NCBI GenBank assembly: GCA_031551355.1
Contig: JAVBNT010000002.1
Span: 1-64,000 of the forward strand
DNA length: 64,000 bases
DNA from: JAVBNT01 sp031551355
GTDB lineage: Bacteria > Vulcanimicrobiota > CADAWZ01
Direction: 5' to 3'
Shown here: positions 34,760-43,060 of the stretch, piece by piece
Position numbering within the stretch: position 1 is the first letter of the stretch
How the letters are laid out: every line of letters begins with the position of its first letter
Notes under the pieces: model-generated
Told to the model about the DNA's origin: nothing
Database searches by the model: none
Seen by the model: only the letters and a program-made list of their open reading frames with translations
Position numbers and translations under genes: made by a program

Positions 34760-35149
34760 ATGGAACCTAAACTGAGGAGTTTTTTGTTCTGTGATGCAAT
34801 TGTTCCGTCTATGGACGGCAAAATGATTTGTTATGGTGTTTTTTCAGATCTATTCATCCCTAAATTCCCTGTAACATATCCTCAATTTTCCACAATGGCC
34901 ACCTGGACAAAAGGCGAAGGATTTCACATACAGCAGTTAAAAATAATGAATCCTGCCAAAAATATGATTTTATCACAGTCCCCGGAAATGTACTTTACTC
35001 TTGGAAATACAACGGAAACCGTAAATGTCAAAACGGATGTCAATCAATTGACATTTCATGAACCTGGGGGATATCTTTTTCAGTTATTTCTCGATGGAGA
35101 AATGATTGAAGAGTTTGAACTGCAGTTAAGACTTAAAGAAGCAACTTAA
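34760..35149 (+). CDS. DUF6941-like protein
   Basis: 129 residues, soluble and beta-rich. The layout SFLFCDAIVPSMDGKMICYGVFSDLFIPKFP followed by alternating strands and a FELQLRLKE end resembles the DUF6941 family, whose members start with an 'xxLCD' segment and have no known function. The assignment rests on memory of the pattern only. It stands alone on the plus strand, tail-to-tail with a short minus-strand ORF that overlaps its last 24 nt. Confidence 0.6.
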   Translation: MEPKLRSFLFCDAIVPSMDGKMICYGVFSDLFIPKFPVTYPQFSTMATWTKGEGFHIQQLKIMNPAKNMILSQSPEMYFTLGNTTETVNVKTDVNQLTFHEPGGYLFQLFLDGEMIEEFELQLRLKEAT

Positions 35150-35356
35150 TAAATCCGTGTAATGTTCACCTGTTCTCGGAGACTCGGGAAAAGTAAATAC
35201 TTTTATACGAGGTTCAGTAGCCGCAAGCTCATTGAAAAAGTCAACCACTTTCGGCGGGAAGCTGTCCCAGCTTATACATATTTCCAATTCAGCAACAGTT
35301 TGCATCTGCACGCTTTTTAGTTCTCTGTTTCCGTGCAGACACTTCTCCTTCAGCAC
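35126..35356 (-). pseudogene. Short ORF, possible gene remnant
   Basis: The minus strand encodes up to 76 residues; from an internal Met (35305) it reads MQTVAELEICISWDSFPPKV and continues with natural-looking composition (DFFNELAATEPRIKVFTFPE). There is no convincing ribosome-binding site, and the end overlaps the 3' end of the DUF6941-like gene on the other strand. It could be the tail of a decayed gene after the Gfo/Idh pair, or a real small protein. No family recognised. Confidence 0.35.
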
Positions 35357-35400
35357 CTACCCTGCTAACTTCTTCTCGCGGCTCGCGGATATGATGTTTT

Positions 35401-36285
35401 TTAAAATACTTTAAACTTTACAAGTAAATCGGTAATCTCGGCAACAGTCGAAAAGTCACACATTGGCTTTGGACCGCCAGCAAGATAAGAAATAAATTCT
35501 TTTAGCTCAAGATAAAGAGGATCAAGATTGGCAACAGGTATTGTTTCCTCTCCGCCAAAAGTTCTGACGGTAATGAAATCATCATAACCGTCGCGCAACT
35601 GTGCCGAACCGGCACCGCCGTGTATGGAAACACCGCTTTGTTTACGCCAGTGATTACCGACAATATTCAGCAAAATCGATACTTGGCTGCCCATCATCGC
35701 AGTTGCGGCAACCGGTAGTTCATTGTCATTTCTGATAATCTTTACAAAATCAGGACGGGACGGCAGGCTGCCAAGGACATGTCTGACGATCGACAGCCCC
35801 TGAGACGAAAGGGAGGAAACAGCGTTGTTTCCGGGGAAAGAACCCTCTGCGGCAAAGCGTGTAATAACAATCTGCTGGAGCTTTCCAATCCTCCCGGATT
35901 CCGCAATAACGCGCAAAGCTTCGACTCCCGGATGATACCGCCATATATACATTGCATAAAGATATCTGCGGGCACCGGATTTTTGCAGCATTTCAAGCTC
36001 TGCCAATGAGGTGCAAACAGGTTCTTCCACAAAAACCGGCTTTTCTAATTGAAGGATTTCCGCACAAACAGACGCGAGCACAGGTATGGGAACAGCCACA
36101 ACATATCCGTCACATTCCGGCAGCTCTTCAATAGTGGCAAACGAATCGGCAACTCCAAGCAATACGGCATCATTCCTCGCAGTCTGATTTGGATCTGCAA
36201 CAAAAACCTCGGCTTTAAGCGCAATAAGCTCCTTAAGAATCTTCCTGCCCCAATTTCTGCATCCTATCAAACCTATTCTGACCAT
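35401..36285 (-). CDS. Gfo/Idh/MocA-family protein, probably degenerate copy
   Basis: 294 residues from the ATG at 36285 (GAGGTGG just upstream; an in-frame ATG at 36330 has no such site). Rossmann N-terminus and C-terminal alpha/beta domain of the family, clearly paralogous to the gene upstream. Two signature features are changed: the dinucleotide loop reads GCRNWGR instead of GCGGWGK, losing the middle Gly of GxGxxG, and the EKP motif reads EEP, losing the conserved Lys. Both suggest loss of NAD(P) binding and catalysis, or a new role. Starts about 28 nt after the upstream copy. Confidence 0.8.
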   Translation of the reverse strand: MVRIGLIGCRNWGRKILKELIALKAEVFVADPNQTARNDAVLLGVADSFATIEELPECDGYVVAVPIPVLASVCAEILQLEKPVFVEEPVCTSLAELEMLQKSGARRYLYAMYIWRYHPGVEALRVIAESGRIGKLQQIVITRFAAEGSFPGNNAVSSLSSQGLSIVRHVLGSLPSRPDFVKIIRNDNELPVAATAMMGSQVSILLNIVGNHWRKQSGVSIHGGAGSAQLRDGYDDFITVRTFGGEETIPVANLDPLYLELKEFISYLAGGPKPMCDFSTVAEITDLLVKFKVF

Positions 36286-36313
36286 AGCCCACCTCAGTAT
36301 AAAATTTCCGCAA

Positions 36314-37210
36314 TCAACGGATACCGGCACAGCGTCTTAATTTGACGATAATATCAGTCGTCTCTCTGGCGCACATAAAATCACACTTCGGTTTTGCACC
36401 GCCGCGGATATAACCAAGAAACTCCGCCAACTCCAGGTAAAGGGGAAAAGCCGTATCAATCTGTTTTCTGGATATTCCTGAAGCGCCGCTTATCGTTATA
36501 TGATCGTCAAGAGAATTATAAAGCTCCGCCGTTCCACGGCTGCCGTGGATCGCCACACCGCTTCTTTTGGAAGAATGTGAACCGCTTACATTAAGCAAAA
36601 CAGCAGGAGAGCTGCCCATAATAGCAGTTAGGGAAACAGGCAGGCCCTCCAAATTTCGAATCGCCTTAACAGCTTTCATATTGCCGGGAATATACCCGAG
36701 AATGTGTTTGACGATTGTGAGATCTTGGACAGCCAGCGTCCAAAATACATCTCCTCCATGATAGTCATTCATCCAGGTTAACCGTGAAAGCGAAATTTGC
36801 TCAAGGCTGCCTATTTCTCCCGATTCGGCAATAAGCCGCAAAGCTTCTATTCCCGGATGGTAGCGCCATTTATGCATCATAAAAATGTAATCAGATCCGT
36901 CATGTTTTTTAAGAATCTCAAAATCATCAAGCGACGTGCAAAGAGGTTTCTCGGCAAAAATCGGTTTCCTGTGCTTTAGCAGCGACAGACATACTCTTGA
37001 CAACTTTGAAATTGTTACGGCAACAACATATCCGTCGCATTCCGGCAGCTCTTCTACAGAAGCAAACACGCCGGCAGCTCCGTTTTGCAAAGCATAGTCT
37101 CTGGCTGATTCGGCTACATCCGCCACAAAAACCTTTGCCTTAAGCTCCAGCAGATCCCGGAGAATATTTTTCCCCCATCCGCCGCATCCTACCAATCCGA
37201 TATTATTCAT
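36314..37210 (-). CDS. Gfo/Idh/MocA-family NAD(P)-dependent oxidoreductase
   Basis: 298 residues. The N-terminal Rossmann domain begins NIGLVGCGGWGKNILRDL (GxGxxG intact), with IFAEKPLCTS carrying the family's EKP motif, and KWRYHPGIEALRLIAESGEIG in the C-terminal domain. Such enzymes act mostly on sugars or sugar nucleotides, often as UDP-sugar 3-dehydrogenases in surface polysaccharide synthesis. Substrate unknown. Its downstream neighbour is a paralogue with altered motifs, so the pair arose by tandem duplication. The YchF-like gene lies 15 nt upstream in transcription. Confidence 0.88.
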   Translation of the reverse strand: MNNIGLVGCGGWGKNILRDLLELKAKVFVADVAESARDYALQNGAAGVFASVEELPECDGYVVAVTISKLSRVCLSLLKHRKPIFAEKPLCTSLDDFEILKKHDGSDYIFMMHKWRYHPGIEALRLIAESGEIGSLEQISLSRLTWMNDYHGGDVFWTLAVQDLTIVKHILGYIPGNMKAVKAIRNLEGLPVSLTAIMGSSPAVLLNVSGSHSSKRSGVAIHGSRGTAELYNSLDDHITISGASGISRKQIDTAFPLYLELAEFLGYIRGGAKPKCDFMCARETTDIIVKLRRCAGIR

Positions 37211-37224
37211 AAAACTAACCTTCT

Positions 37225-38286
37225 TTAAACATTAAACATTATGTGGACAATATCCCCGTCCTTGACCTCATAAGTCTTGCCTTCCAAACGCAGCTTGCCG
37301 GCTTTTTTAGCCTCCTGCATACTGCCGAGTTCCAGCAAAACCGAGGATTCAACAACTTCGGCACGGATAAAACCTCTGGCAAGATCGCTATGTATGGCCC
37401 CGGCGGCATCCACAGCCGTAGCAGGCGAGGCAATTTTCCATGATCTGCACTCGTCCTCCCCGACCGTAAAGAAAGTAACAAGGTTAAGCCTTCCATAGGC
37501 AGCTTTTATTAGCCTGTCCCTGCCGCACTCTTCTATGCCGTATTCTTGAAGAAAAACAGCGCGCTCCTGTTCATCCATAACGGCGATTTCCGCTTCCAGC
37601 GATGCGTTCAGAAGTATCACAGGGGACGGATCCGAATTTGCTTCAAGATGCTGCTTTACTTTTGCTTCCATATCGGATAATTCAGCTACGGAAAGAGAAT
37701 CGGCTATATTTATTACGTATATACATGGTTTTCTTGAAAGCAGAGAAAAATTATTCAGGATTGCCAGCTCATCCTTGTCAAAATCCATTTTATAAAGGAA
37801 TTTGCCGGCTTCCAGAACCGGCTGAATTCTGGTGACAAGCTCAAGCTCCTTTGCTTTTTCAGCTTTGTTTTTAGCTATTTTAATATCTTTCTCAAGACGT
37901 TCGGCTCTTTTCATTGCCATATCAAGATCGTTTATAAGTATTTCCAGTCTGAGCTTATCAAGTTCAGCAACCGTTTCCGCCGCACTGCCCTGTCTGTATG
38001 CACCGACAACGCATACCAGAGCGTCGGCCGTACGCAAAGTATCAAATAACTGTATTCTGTCCTGTTTTGCCTGGGTATCAAGAGCCGCTGCATCCACAAA
38101 ATCAATATTTGTGAAAACGGTTTTTTTAGGATTAAACATCGCGCTCAGTTTATCCAGTCTGCTGTCGGGAACGTTAACTACCCCCATCATTGTTTTCGAC
38201 GTAGAATCTTTCATTTCCGTACCGGTACAGGCTGAAAACAACGAACTTTTACCGGAGGCGCCCAAACCGGTTATTACTATTTTCAT
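37225..38286 (-). CDS. YchF/OLA1-family GTPase/ATPase, divergent
   Basis: 353 residues from the ATG at 38286 (GAGG 9 nt upstream; an in-frame ATG at 38301 overlaps that region). N-terminal G-domain with P-loop ITGLGASGKSSLF, a coiled-coil insertion (residues about 115-155), and a C-terminal TGS domain (VTFFTVGEDECRSWKI, AAGAIHSDLARGFIRAEV, AGKLRLEGKTYEVKDGDIVHIMFNV), which is diagnostic of YchF. The P-loop is usually GLPNVGKST in YchF, so this is atypical, and the base-recognition NxxE region reads NIAD. YchF binds ribosomes and hydrolyses ATP. It may be a second, variant member in this genome. Confidence 0.85.
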   Translation of the reverse strand: MKIVITGLGASGKSSLFSACTGTEMKDSTSKTMMGVVNVPDSRLDKLSAMFNPKKTVFTNIDFVDAAALDTQAKQDRIQLFDTLRTADALVCVVGAYRQGSAAETVAELDKLRLEILINDLDMAMKRAERLEKDIKIAKNKAEKAKELELVTRIQPVLEAGKFLYKMDFDKDELAILNNFSLLSRKPCIYVINIADSLSVAELSDMEAKVKQHLEANSDPSPVILLNASLEAEIAVMDEQERAVFLQEYGIEECGRDRLIKAAYGRLNLVTFFTVGEDECRSWKIASPATAVDAAGAIHSDLARGFIRAEVVESSVLLELGSMQEAKKAGKLRLEGKTYEVKDGDIVHIMFNV

Positions 38287-38341
38287 AACAAAAAACCTCA
38301 TAATTATAAATTGTAGTTAGGTAACAAGGATATATTAAAAA

Positions 38342-38383
38342 TTTTAAAAGCCATGTCCTTCATAAAAGTCATGGCTTTTAAAA
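38342..38383. terminator. Bidirectional terminator-like hairpin
   Basis: TTTTAAAAGCCATG and CATGGCTTTTAAAA form a 14-bp perfect stem with a 14-nt loop. On the minus strand it follows the nitroreductase gene by 19 nt and is followed by TTTTT. Confidence 0.75.
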
Positions 38384-38401
38384 AATTAATTATACGTATA
38401 T

Positions 38402-38998
38402 CTAGCCATAAGTAAAAAGGCGTTCTTTTATCGGCATAAACTCCTTGGGTCCTGCAGGAGCGGTAGGTTTTCCGAACGGCATCTGCGACAAAAGTTTCCA
38501 GTCTGCAGGAATATTCCAGGTCTTTTTAACGGTTTCATCAATGATCGGGTTATAGTGCTGCAAACTTGCTCCAAGTCCCTCATTCTCAAGAGCCGTCCAG
38601 ACAGCAAACTGAACCATACCGGAACTCTGATGCGACCAATTAGGAAAATGTTCGGCATAAGTAGGGAATGATTTCATCAGATTATTAACGGTTGAATAGT
38701 CTTCAAAAAACATTACGGAAGCATATCCGGCGGCGAAACCGGCTATTTTCTCTTCAGTAGGAGCGAATTTATCGGCAGGAATCATTGCCCTTAGTGTTTC
38801 CAGAACTATATTCCAAAGCTTTGTATGCTCTTCGCCCTTAAGAAGAAAGACTCTTGATGTCTGCGAATTAAACGGCGACGGACAATGATTTATTGCCGTT
38901 TCCAATATCTCCATAATTTTTTCATCGGCAATAGTACTTTCGTTCGAAATAGCATATACGGAACGTCTTTTAATTATCGGTTCAAAAAAATTATTCAT
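38402..38998 (-). CDS. Nitroreductase-family protein
   Basis: 198 residues. FMN-binding nitroreductase fold of the small YdgI/Hbn1 type: IIKRRSVYAISNE at the N-terminus (phosphate-binding Arg-Arg-Ser), NHCPSPFNSQTSRVFLLKG (the conserved PSxxNxQ), and GASLQHYNPIIDE with QMPFGKP near the end. Reduces nitro or quinone compounds with NAD(P)H; the physiological substrate is unknown. AGGAGGTG lies upstream. It is divergent from the ABC exporter gene. Confidence 0.9.
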   Translation of the reverse strand: MNNFFEPIIKRRSVYAISNESTIADEKIMEILETAINHCPSPFNSQTSRVFLLKGEEHTKLWNIVLETLRAMIPADKFAPTEEKIAGFAAGYASVMFFEDYSTVNNLMKSFPTYAEHFPNWSHQSSGMVQFAVWTALENEGLGASLQHYNPIIDETVKKTWNIPADWKLLSQMPFGKPTAPAGPKEFMPIKERLFTYG

Positions 38999-39357
38999 AA
39001 AATAACACCTCCAAGATTCTATTCTAATAAACCACTGCCAACAAAAGGCAAAAAACCCTTACGCTGACATACTAAATATATTCAAATTAAATCTAAAAAA
39101 AACCTTTATCAGCTTAACGGAAGAAACGATGAATCATTAAAAATGTTTTGACTTGACATATTCAATCTGATAAATTGCTTTTGTCCGCAGGAAGAGATGA
39201 GCAGCTTGTAAGGTCATCAAGAACTGATAAAATGCATATTTTGAGGGAAAGTAGGCTTTCATGCTCCGATTCTTGTGTTAAAACGGCAAAACTTGATTTT
39301 TACGGTATTTTCTGATAAACTCTATCATACTGAGTAAAGAAATAAAGGCAAAAATTA
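38999..39357. other. Divergent intergenic region; nothing else recognised
   Basis: 359 nt between the divergent nitroreductase and ABC exporter genes. A weak promoter candidate for the exporter is TTGATT, 17-nt spacer, TAAACT near 39294-39322. No repeat or RNA gene recognised. Confidence 0.35.
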
Positions 39358-41166
39358 ATGAAAGAATCAAGTCTTCAGCCGCTCATAAGAGCCCTCCAAT
39401 ATGTAAAAAAATACTGGGGCTATATTGCTGCAGGTTTCATTTGCACACTATTGGTAAACGCATTTACCCTGTATCAGCCGGTGTTGATTAAAATGATAAT
39501 GGATAAAGTCATTTTTGCGGGAAAGACGGCGGCGCAACAGGCAGAAGCTTTAAAATATCTGAAAATAGTCATCGGAGGCTTCATCCTTCTCCTTCTGGGA
39601 AAAGGATTTTTCTATTATTTCCAGGGTTATCTGCTGCCTTGCGGAGTTAACAAAGCCGTAAGAGATATAAGAAATGAAACATTCCAGCATATCCAGCGCC
39701 TGCCGCTGAAAACATTCGACAAGTTCAGAACCGGCGATTTAATGACAAGAATTACCAACGACGCCGACCGGCTCAGTGACGTCTTCGGCCTGGGAATCAT
39801 AAATTTCATCAACGATATAATGATTCTTGTATGCTCACTTGGATTTATGTTTTTCAAAAACTGGCAGATGAGTCTCGTCGTAATACTCGTCAGCCCTGTC
39901 GTTGCCGGAGCAATCGGACGTTTTTCTGGATATGTGAAAAGCGCGGTTGAAAAAAACCAGAAACAGATGTCCACAATCTATAACACGATAGAAGAATCAA
40001 TCACCGGTATAAAAACAGTTAAAAGCTTCTCAATGGAAAAAAAGGAAATAGCCCGTTTTGAGAGGGAAAATTCAAGTCTTTACGGACATATAATGAAGGT
40101 TATACAATATAAAGTCGCACAAATTCCGGTCGTGGAAGTAATCGCCGGAGTAGGAATTTCATGCGCCATCGGCTACGGAGGATTGCAGATTGTTAAAGGA
40201 TTGTCGGGCAACAGTCTGGGGCTTAGTTTCATAGAGGGCCGGACAGTCGGTGAAATATTTGAAGTATGGGGCTATATGATTATGGCGACCAATCCTCTGA
40301 ACCGTATTTCACAAAGTATCTCGACGATAACAGGTTCCGCCGTCTCCGCCCAGAGAATTTTTGAAGTGCTTGATTCCCCGCAGGAAGAAACCGAAAAAAA
40401 ACCTGATATGAAGGAAATAGACGGAAAAATAGAATTCTGCGGCGTAAGGTTTAAATACAATCAGGATCAGGATCTGATAATAAACGACCTCAGCTTCTGC
40501 ATACAAAAAGGCGAAACAGTAGCGCTTGTAGGGCACAGCGGTTCCGGAAAAACAACCACCGCCAGTCTTATTGCACGCCTTTACGTTCCCGATCAGGGCG
40601 TTATAAAAGTTGACGATACAGACATAAACTCGGTAAACCTGCATTCATACAGAAGTCAGTTGGCAATTGTACCTCAGGAAACCGCTCTTTTCACCGGAAC
40701 AATAAAAGACAATATACTTTACGGCAAAGACGATGCATCACAGGCCGATATAGAAGCAGCCGCGAAAGCAGCTAATGCACATGATTTCATAACCGATATG
40801 CCTGACGGATACGACACGGTAGTCGGTGAACGAGGCTCGACACTTTCCGGCGGACAAAGGCAAAGAATTGCCATCGCCAGAGCAATAATAAAAAAGCCTA
40901 AAATATTAATCCTTGATGAGGCGACATCATCGGTAGATGCAATCTCGGAAAAGCTGATACAGGAAAGTCTCGATAATATTTTCGATAATTTTACAACAAT
41001 AATCATTGCCCACAGGGTCTCAACAATACAGAAGGCCAATAAGATACTTGTATTCGACAAAGGGCGAATCGTCGAGTGCGGCAATCATACAAGCCTGATC
41101 AATGCCGGAGGGCTTTATGAATCACTTTATAAATCATACTTCAAACATCAGGAAAATGAATCGTAA
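39358..41166 (+). CDS. ABC exporter, fused membrane and ATPase domains (MsbA-like)
   Basis: 602 residues, normal for a half-transporter that dimerises. The membrane domain (residues 1-330, six spans) has the coupling-helix segment FDKFRTGDLMTRITNDADRLSD. The ATPase domain (about 350-602) has Walker A GHSGSGKTT, Q-loop PQE, signature LSGGQRQR, Walker B ILILDEATS and switch His in IIAHRVST. These features fit lipid, peptide or drug exporters; MsbA lipid-A flippase is possible but cannot be told from sequence. Stands alone, convergent with mutL. Confidence 0.93.
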   Translation: MKESSLQPLIRALQYVKKYWGYIAAGFICTLLVNAFTLYQPVLIKMIMDKVIFAGKTAAQQAEALKYLKIVIGGFILLLLGKGFFYYFQGYLLPCGVNKAVRDIRNETFQHIQRLPLKTFDKFRTGDLMTRITNDADRLSDVFGLGIINFINDIMILVCSLGFMFFKNWQMSLVVILVSPVVAGAIGRFSGYVKSAVEKNQKQMSTIYNTIEESITGIKTVKSFSMEKKEIARFERENSSLYGHIMKVIQYKVAQIPVVEVIAGVGISCAIGYGGLQIVKGLSGNSLGLSFIEGRTVGEIFEVWGYMIMATNPLNRISQSISTITGSAVSAQRIFEVLDSPQEETEKKPDMKEIDGKIEFCGVRFKYNQDQDLIINDLSFCIQKGETVALVGHSGSGKTTTASLIARLYVPDQGVIKVDDTDINSVNLHSYRSQLAIVPQETALFTGTIKDNILYGKDDASQADIEAAAKAANAHDFITDMPDGYDTVVGERGSTLSGGQRQRIAIARAIIKKPKILILDEATSSVDAISEKLIQESLDNIFDNFTTIIIAHRVSTIQKANKILVFDKGRIVECGNHTSLINAGGLYESLYKSYFKHQENES

Positions 41167-41188
41167 ACAGGCTCTTTTCAGGTAGCCG

Positions 41189-43060
41189 CTAATTGATGCG
41201 CTTAAACATTTTTTCAAGCTCTTTTTTCGAAATATGAATCAATACAGGACGTCCATGCGGACAGAAAAATGGCTCCTTCAGCTTAATGAGCCGGTTATAC
41301 AGCACCGACATTTCTTCCGGTGACATCTTTTTGTTCGCTTTTACGGCGCTGCGGCAGGCAATTATGTGGCGTATCTTTTCAAGAGGCTCGCCGGCCTTTG
41401 AAGCACTTTCCGCTATAATGGAATCCAGCACGTCAATAAAAAAGTCATTCACCTCGGCTTCGTCGATAAAAAACGGCAGTGCCCTTATTCTAAAGGTATT
41501 GGAGCCGAATTCTTCCAAATCAAAACCCAGTTGCAAAAATATCCCGGCATTATCCTTCAAAACAGAGAAATATGATACCGGAAGCTCAAGAATATGCGAA
41601 AAAAGCAAAGACTGCGAAGCTACACTTGCATGAATAACATCCCTGCCGACAAGTTCCTCATAGATTATTTTTTCGTGGGCGGCGTGCTGATCGATCAATA
41701 CAAGGTTACCATCCAGATTTGCCGCTATATAAGTATCATAAAGCTGCATCAGCGGGATAAATGAGTGAGATTTTTCCTCCGAAAGGGGCAGTTGTGCGGC
41801 AGTAGGAGCTGCCGGCATATTTTGCCCGTCCGGCAGGTCTTCCAGGCGCTTTTCAAAATATCCGACCGCATCCATATAGGAGTCAATCTGTTGCTTAGAG
41901 GGCCTGGTTTGCTGGTATCCCGGGTTTGGCTGTGAATGATATTTCGGCTGCGGCTCACGAATTTCACTGCGTTCAAAAACTTCCCCGGTACTCCTATTAT
42001 AGTTGATAACATCATTATTTCCGTCTCTGAACGTTACTCCGAAGGACGGTATTGCAGCATCCCTTATTCCTTTGACAGCCTGCATTACAGCCGATCTTAC
42101 AAGAGAAAAAACCATATTGCCGTTACCGAAACGAATTTCCGTTTTGGCCGGATGCACATTGACATCGGTTTCAGACGGCGGCAAATTAATGTTCACAAGC
42201 GCACACGGGAAACGCCGTGCAGGAAGAAAAGGAGCGCAACCTTCAATAACAGCCTGTGATATCTGGTTATTTCTCACCAGACGTCCGTTTACAAAAACAA
42301 TGATATCTCCTCTGGTCGAACGGTTAAAATCAGGGTTGCATATATACCCGTTTACGGAAACGGCAGCTTCATGCGCTGAAAAAGGCTGCAGCAGCGAAGC
42401 ATCCTTAAGCGTCCACATATGCAAAAGGCAGTCGGTTACCCCCATGGACGCCGGGTAATTAAATATAATCCTTGAGCCATTGCGTAAACGAAAATGTATA
42501 TCCCTTCTGGAAACGGCTATCTGAGATAATAAATTAGTTATTTGCGACAGTTCACAAGCCGCACTTTTCTGAAATTTTTTACGCGCCGGAGTGTTGAAGA
42601 AAAGTTTGGCAACAGAGACTGTCGTCCCCGAATCTCCGGGTGCGCTGCGCAGATCAAGAACATTGCCGCCTTCAACGGTAATGGAATGTGCGAATTCCTG
42701 CTCCTGCGGCTTGGATACAATCTCCAGACGGGACACGGCACCGATGCTGGGAAGCGCCTCGCCGCGGAAACCAAGTGACAGCAAACTGGCAATATCATCA
42801 AAATCCCTGATTTTACTGGTCGCAAAACGTTTAACGGCCAAAGGAAGTTCTTCTTCGTAAATACCGCAACCGTTATCGGTTATTTTAATAAGCTTATGTC
42901 CCCCATCCTCAAGATCGGCAAACACCGTGGTCGCGCCGGAATCAACGGCATTCTCCACAAGCTCCTTTACCACCGAAAGAGGGCGGTCTACTACTTCACC
43001 GGCTGCAATACGTTCCGAGGTCTGACGGTCAAGAAGACCAATAGAAGCATTCGTTTTCAT
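41189..43060 (-). CDS. mutL: DNA mismatch repair protein MutL with endonuclease motif
   Basis: 623 residues. N-terminal GHKL ATPase: IAAGEVVDRPLSVVKELVENAVDSGAT, KITDNGCGI, LGFRGEALPSIG. A variable linker (about 330-425) is followed by a C-terminal dimerisation domain with DQHAAHEKIIYE, the DQHA(x)2E(x)4E metal-binding endonuclease motif, plus ACRSAVKANKKM and CPHGRP. The enzyme should therefore nick DNA itself and work without MutH. The start overlaps the mutS stop codon (TAATG), so the two are co-translated. Confidence 0.98.
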   Translation of the reverse strand: MKTNASIGLLDRQTSERIAAGEVVDRPLSVVKELVENAVDSGATTVFADLEDGGHKLIKITDNGCGIYEEELPLAVKRFATSKIRDFDDIASLLSLGFRGEALPSIGAVSRLEIVSKPQEQEFAHSITVEGGNVLDLRSAPGDSGTTVSVAKLFFNTPARKKFQKSAACELSQITNLLSQIAVSRRDIHFRLRNGSRIIFNYPASMGVTDCLLHMWTLKDASLLQPFSAHEAAVSVNGYICNPDFNRSTRGDIIVFVNGRLVRNNQISQAVIEGCAPFLPARRFPCALVNINLPPSETDVNVHPAKTEIRFGNGNMVFSLVRSAVMQAVKGIRDAAIPSFGVTFRDGNNDVINYNRSTGEVFERSEIREPQPKYHSQPNPGYQQTRPSKQQIDSYMDAVGYFEKRLEDLPDGQNMPAAPTAAQLPLSEEKSHSFIPLMQLYDTYIAANLDGNLVLIDQHAAHEKIIYEELVGRDVIHASVASQSLLFSHILELPVSYFSVLKDNAGIFLQLGFDLEEFGSNTFRIRALPFFIDEAEVNDFFIDVLDSIIAESASKAGEPLEKIRHIIACRSAVKANKKMSPEEMSVLYNRLIKLKEPFFCPHGRPVLIHISKKELEKMFKRIN

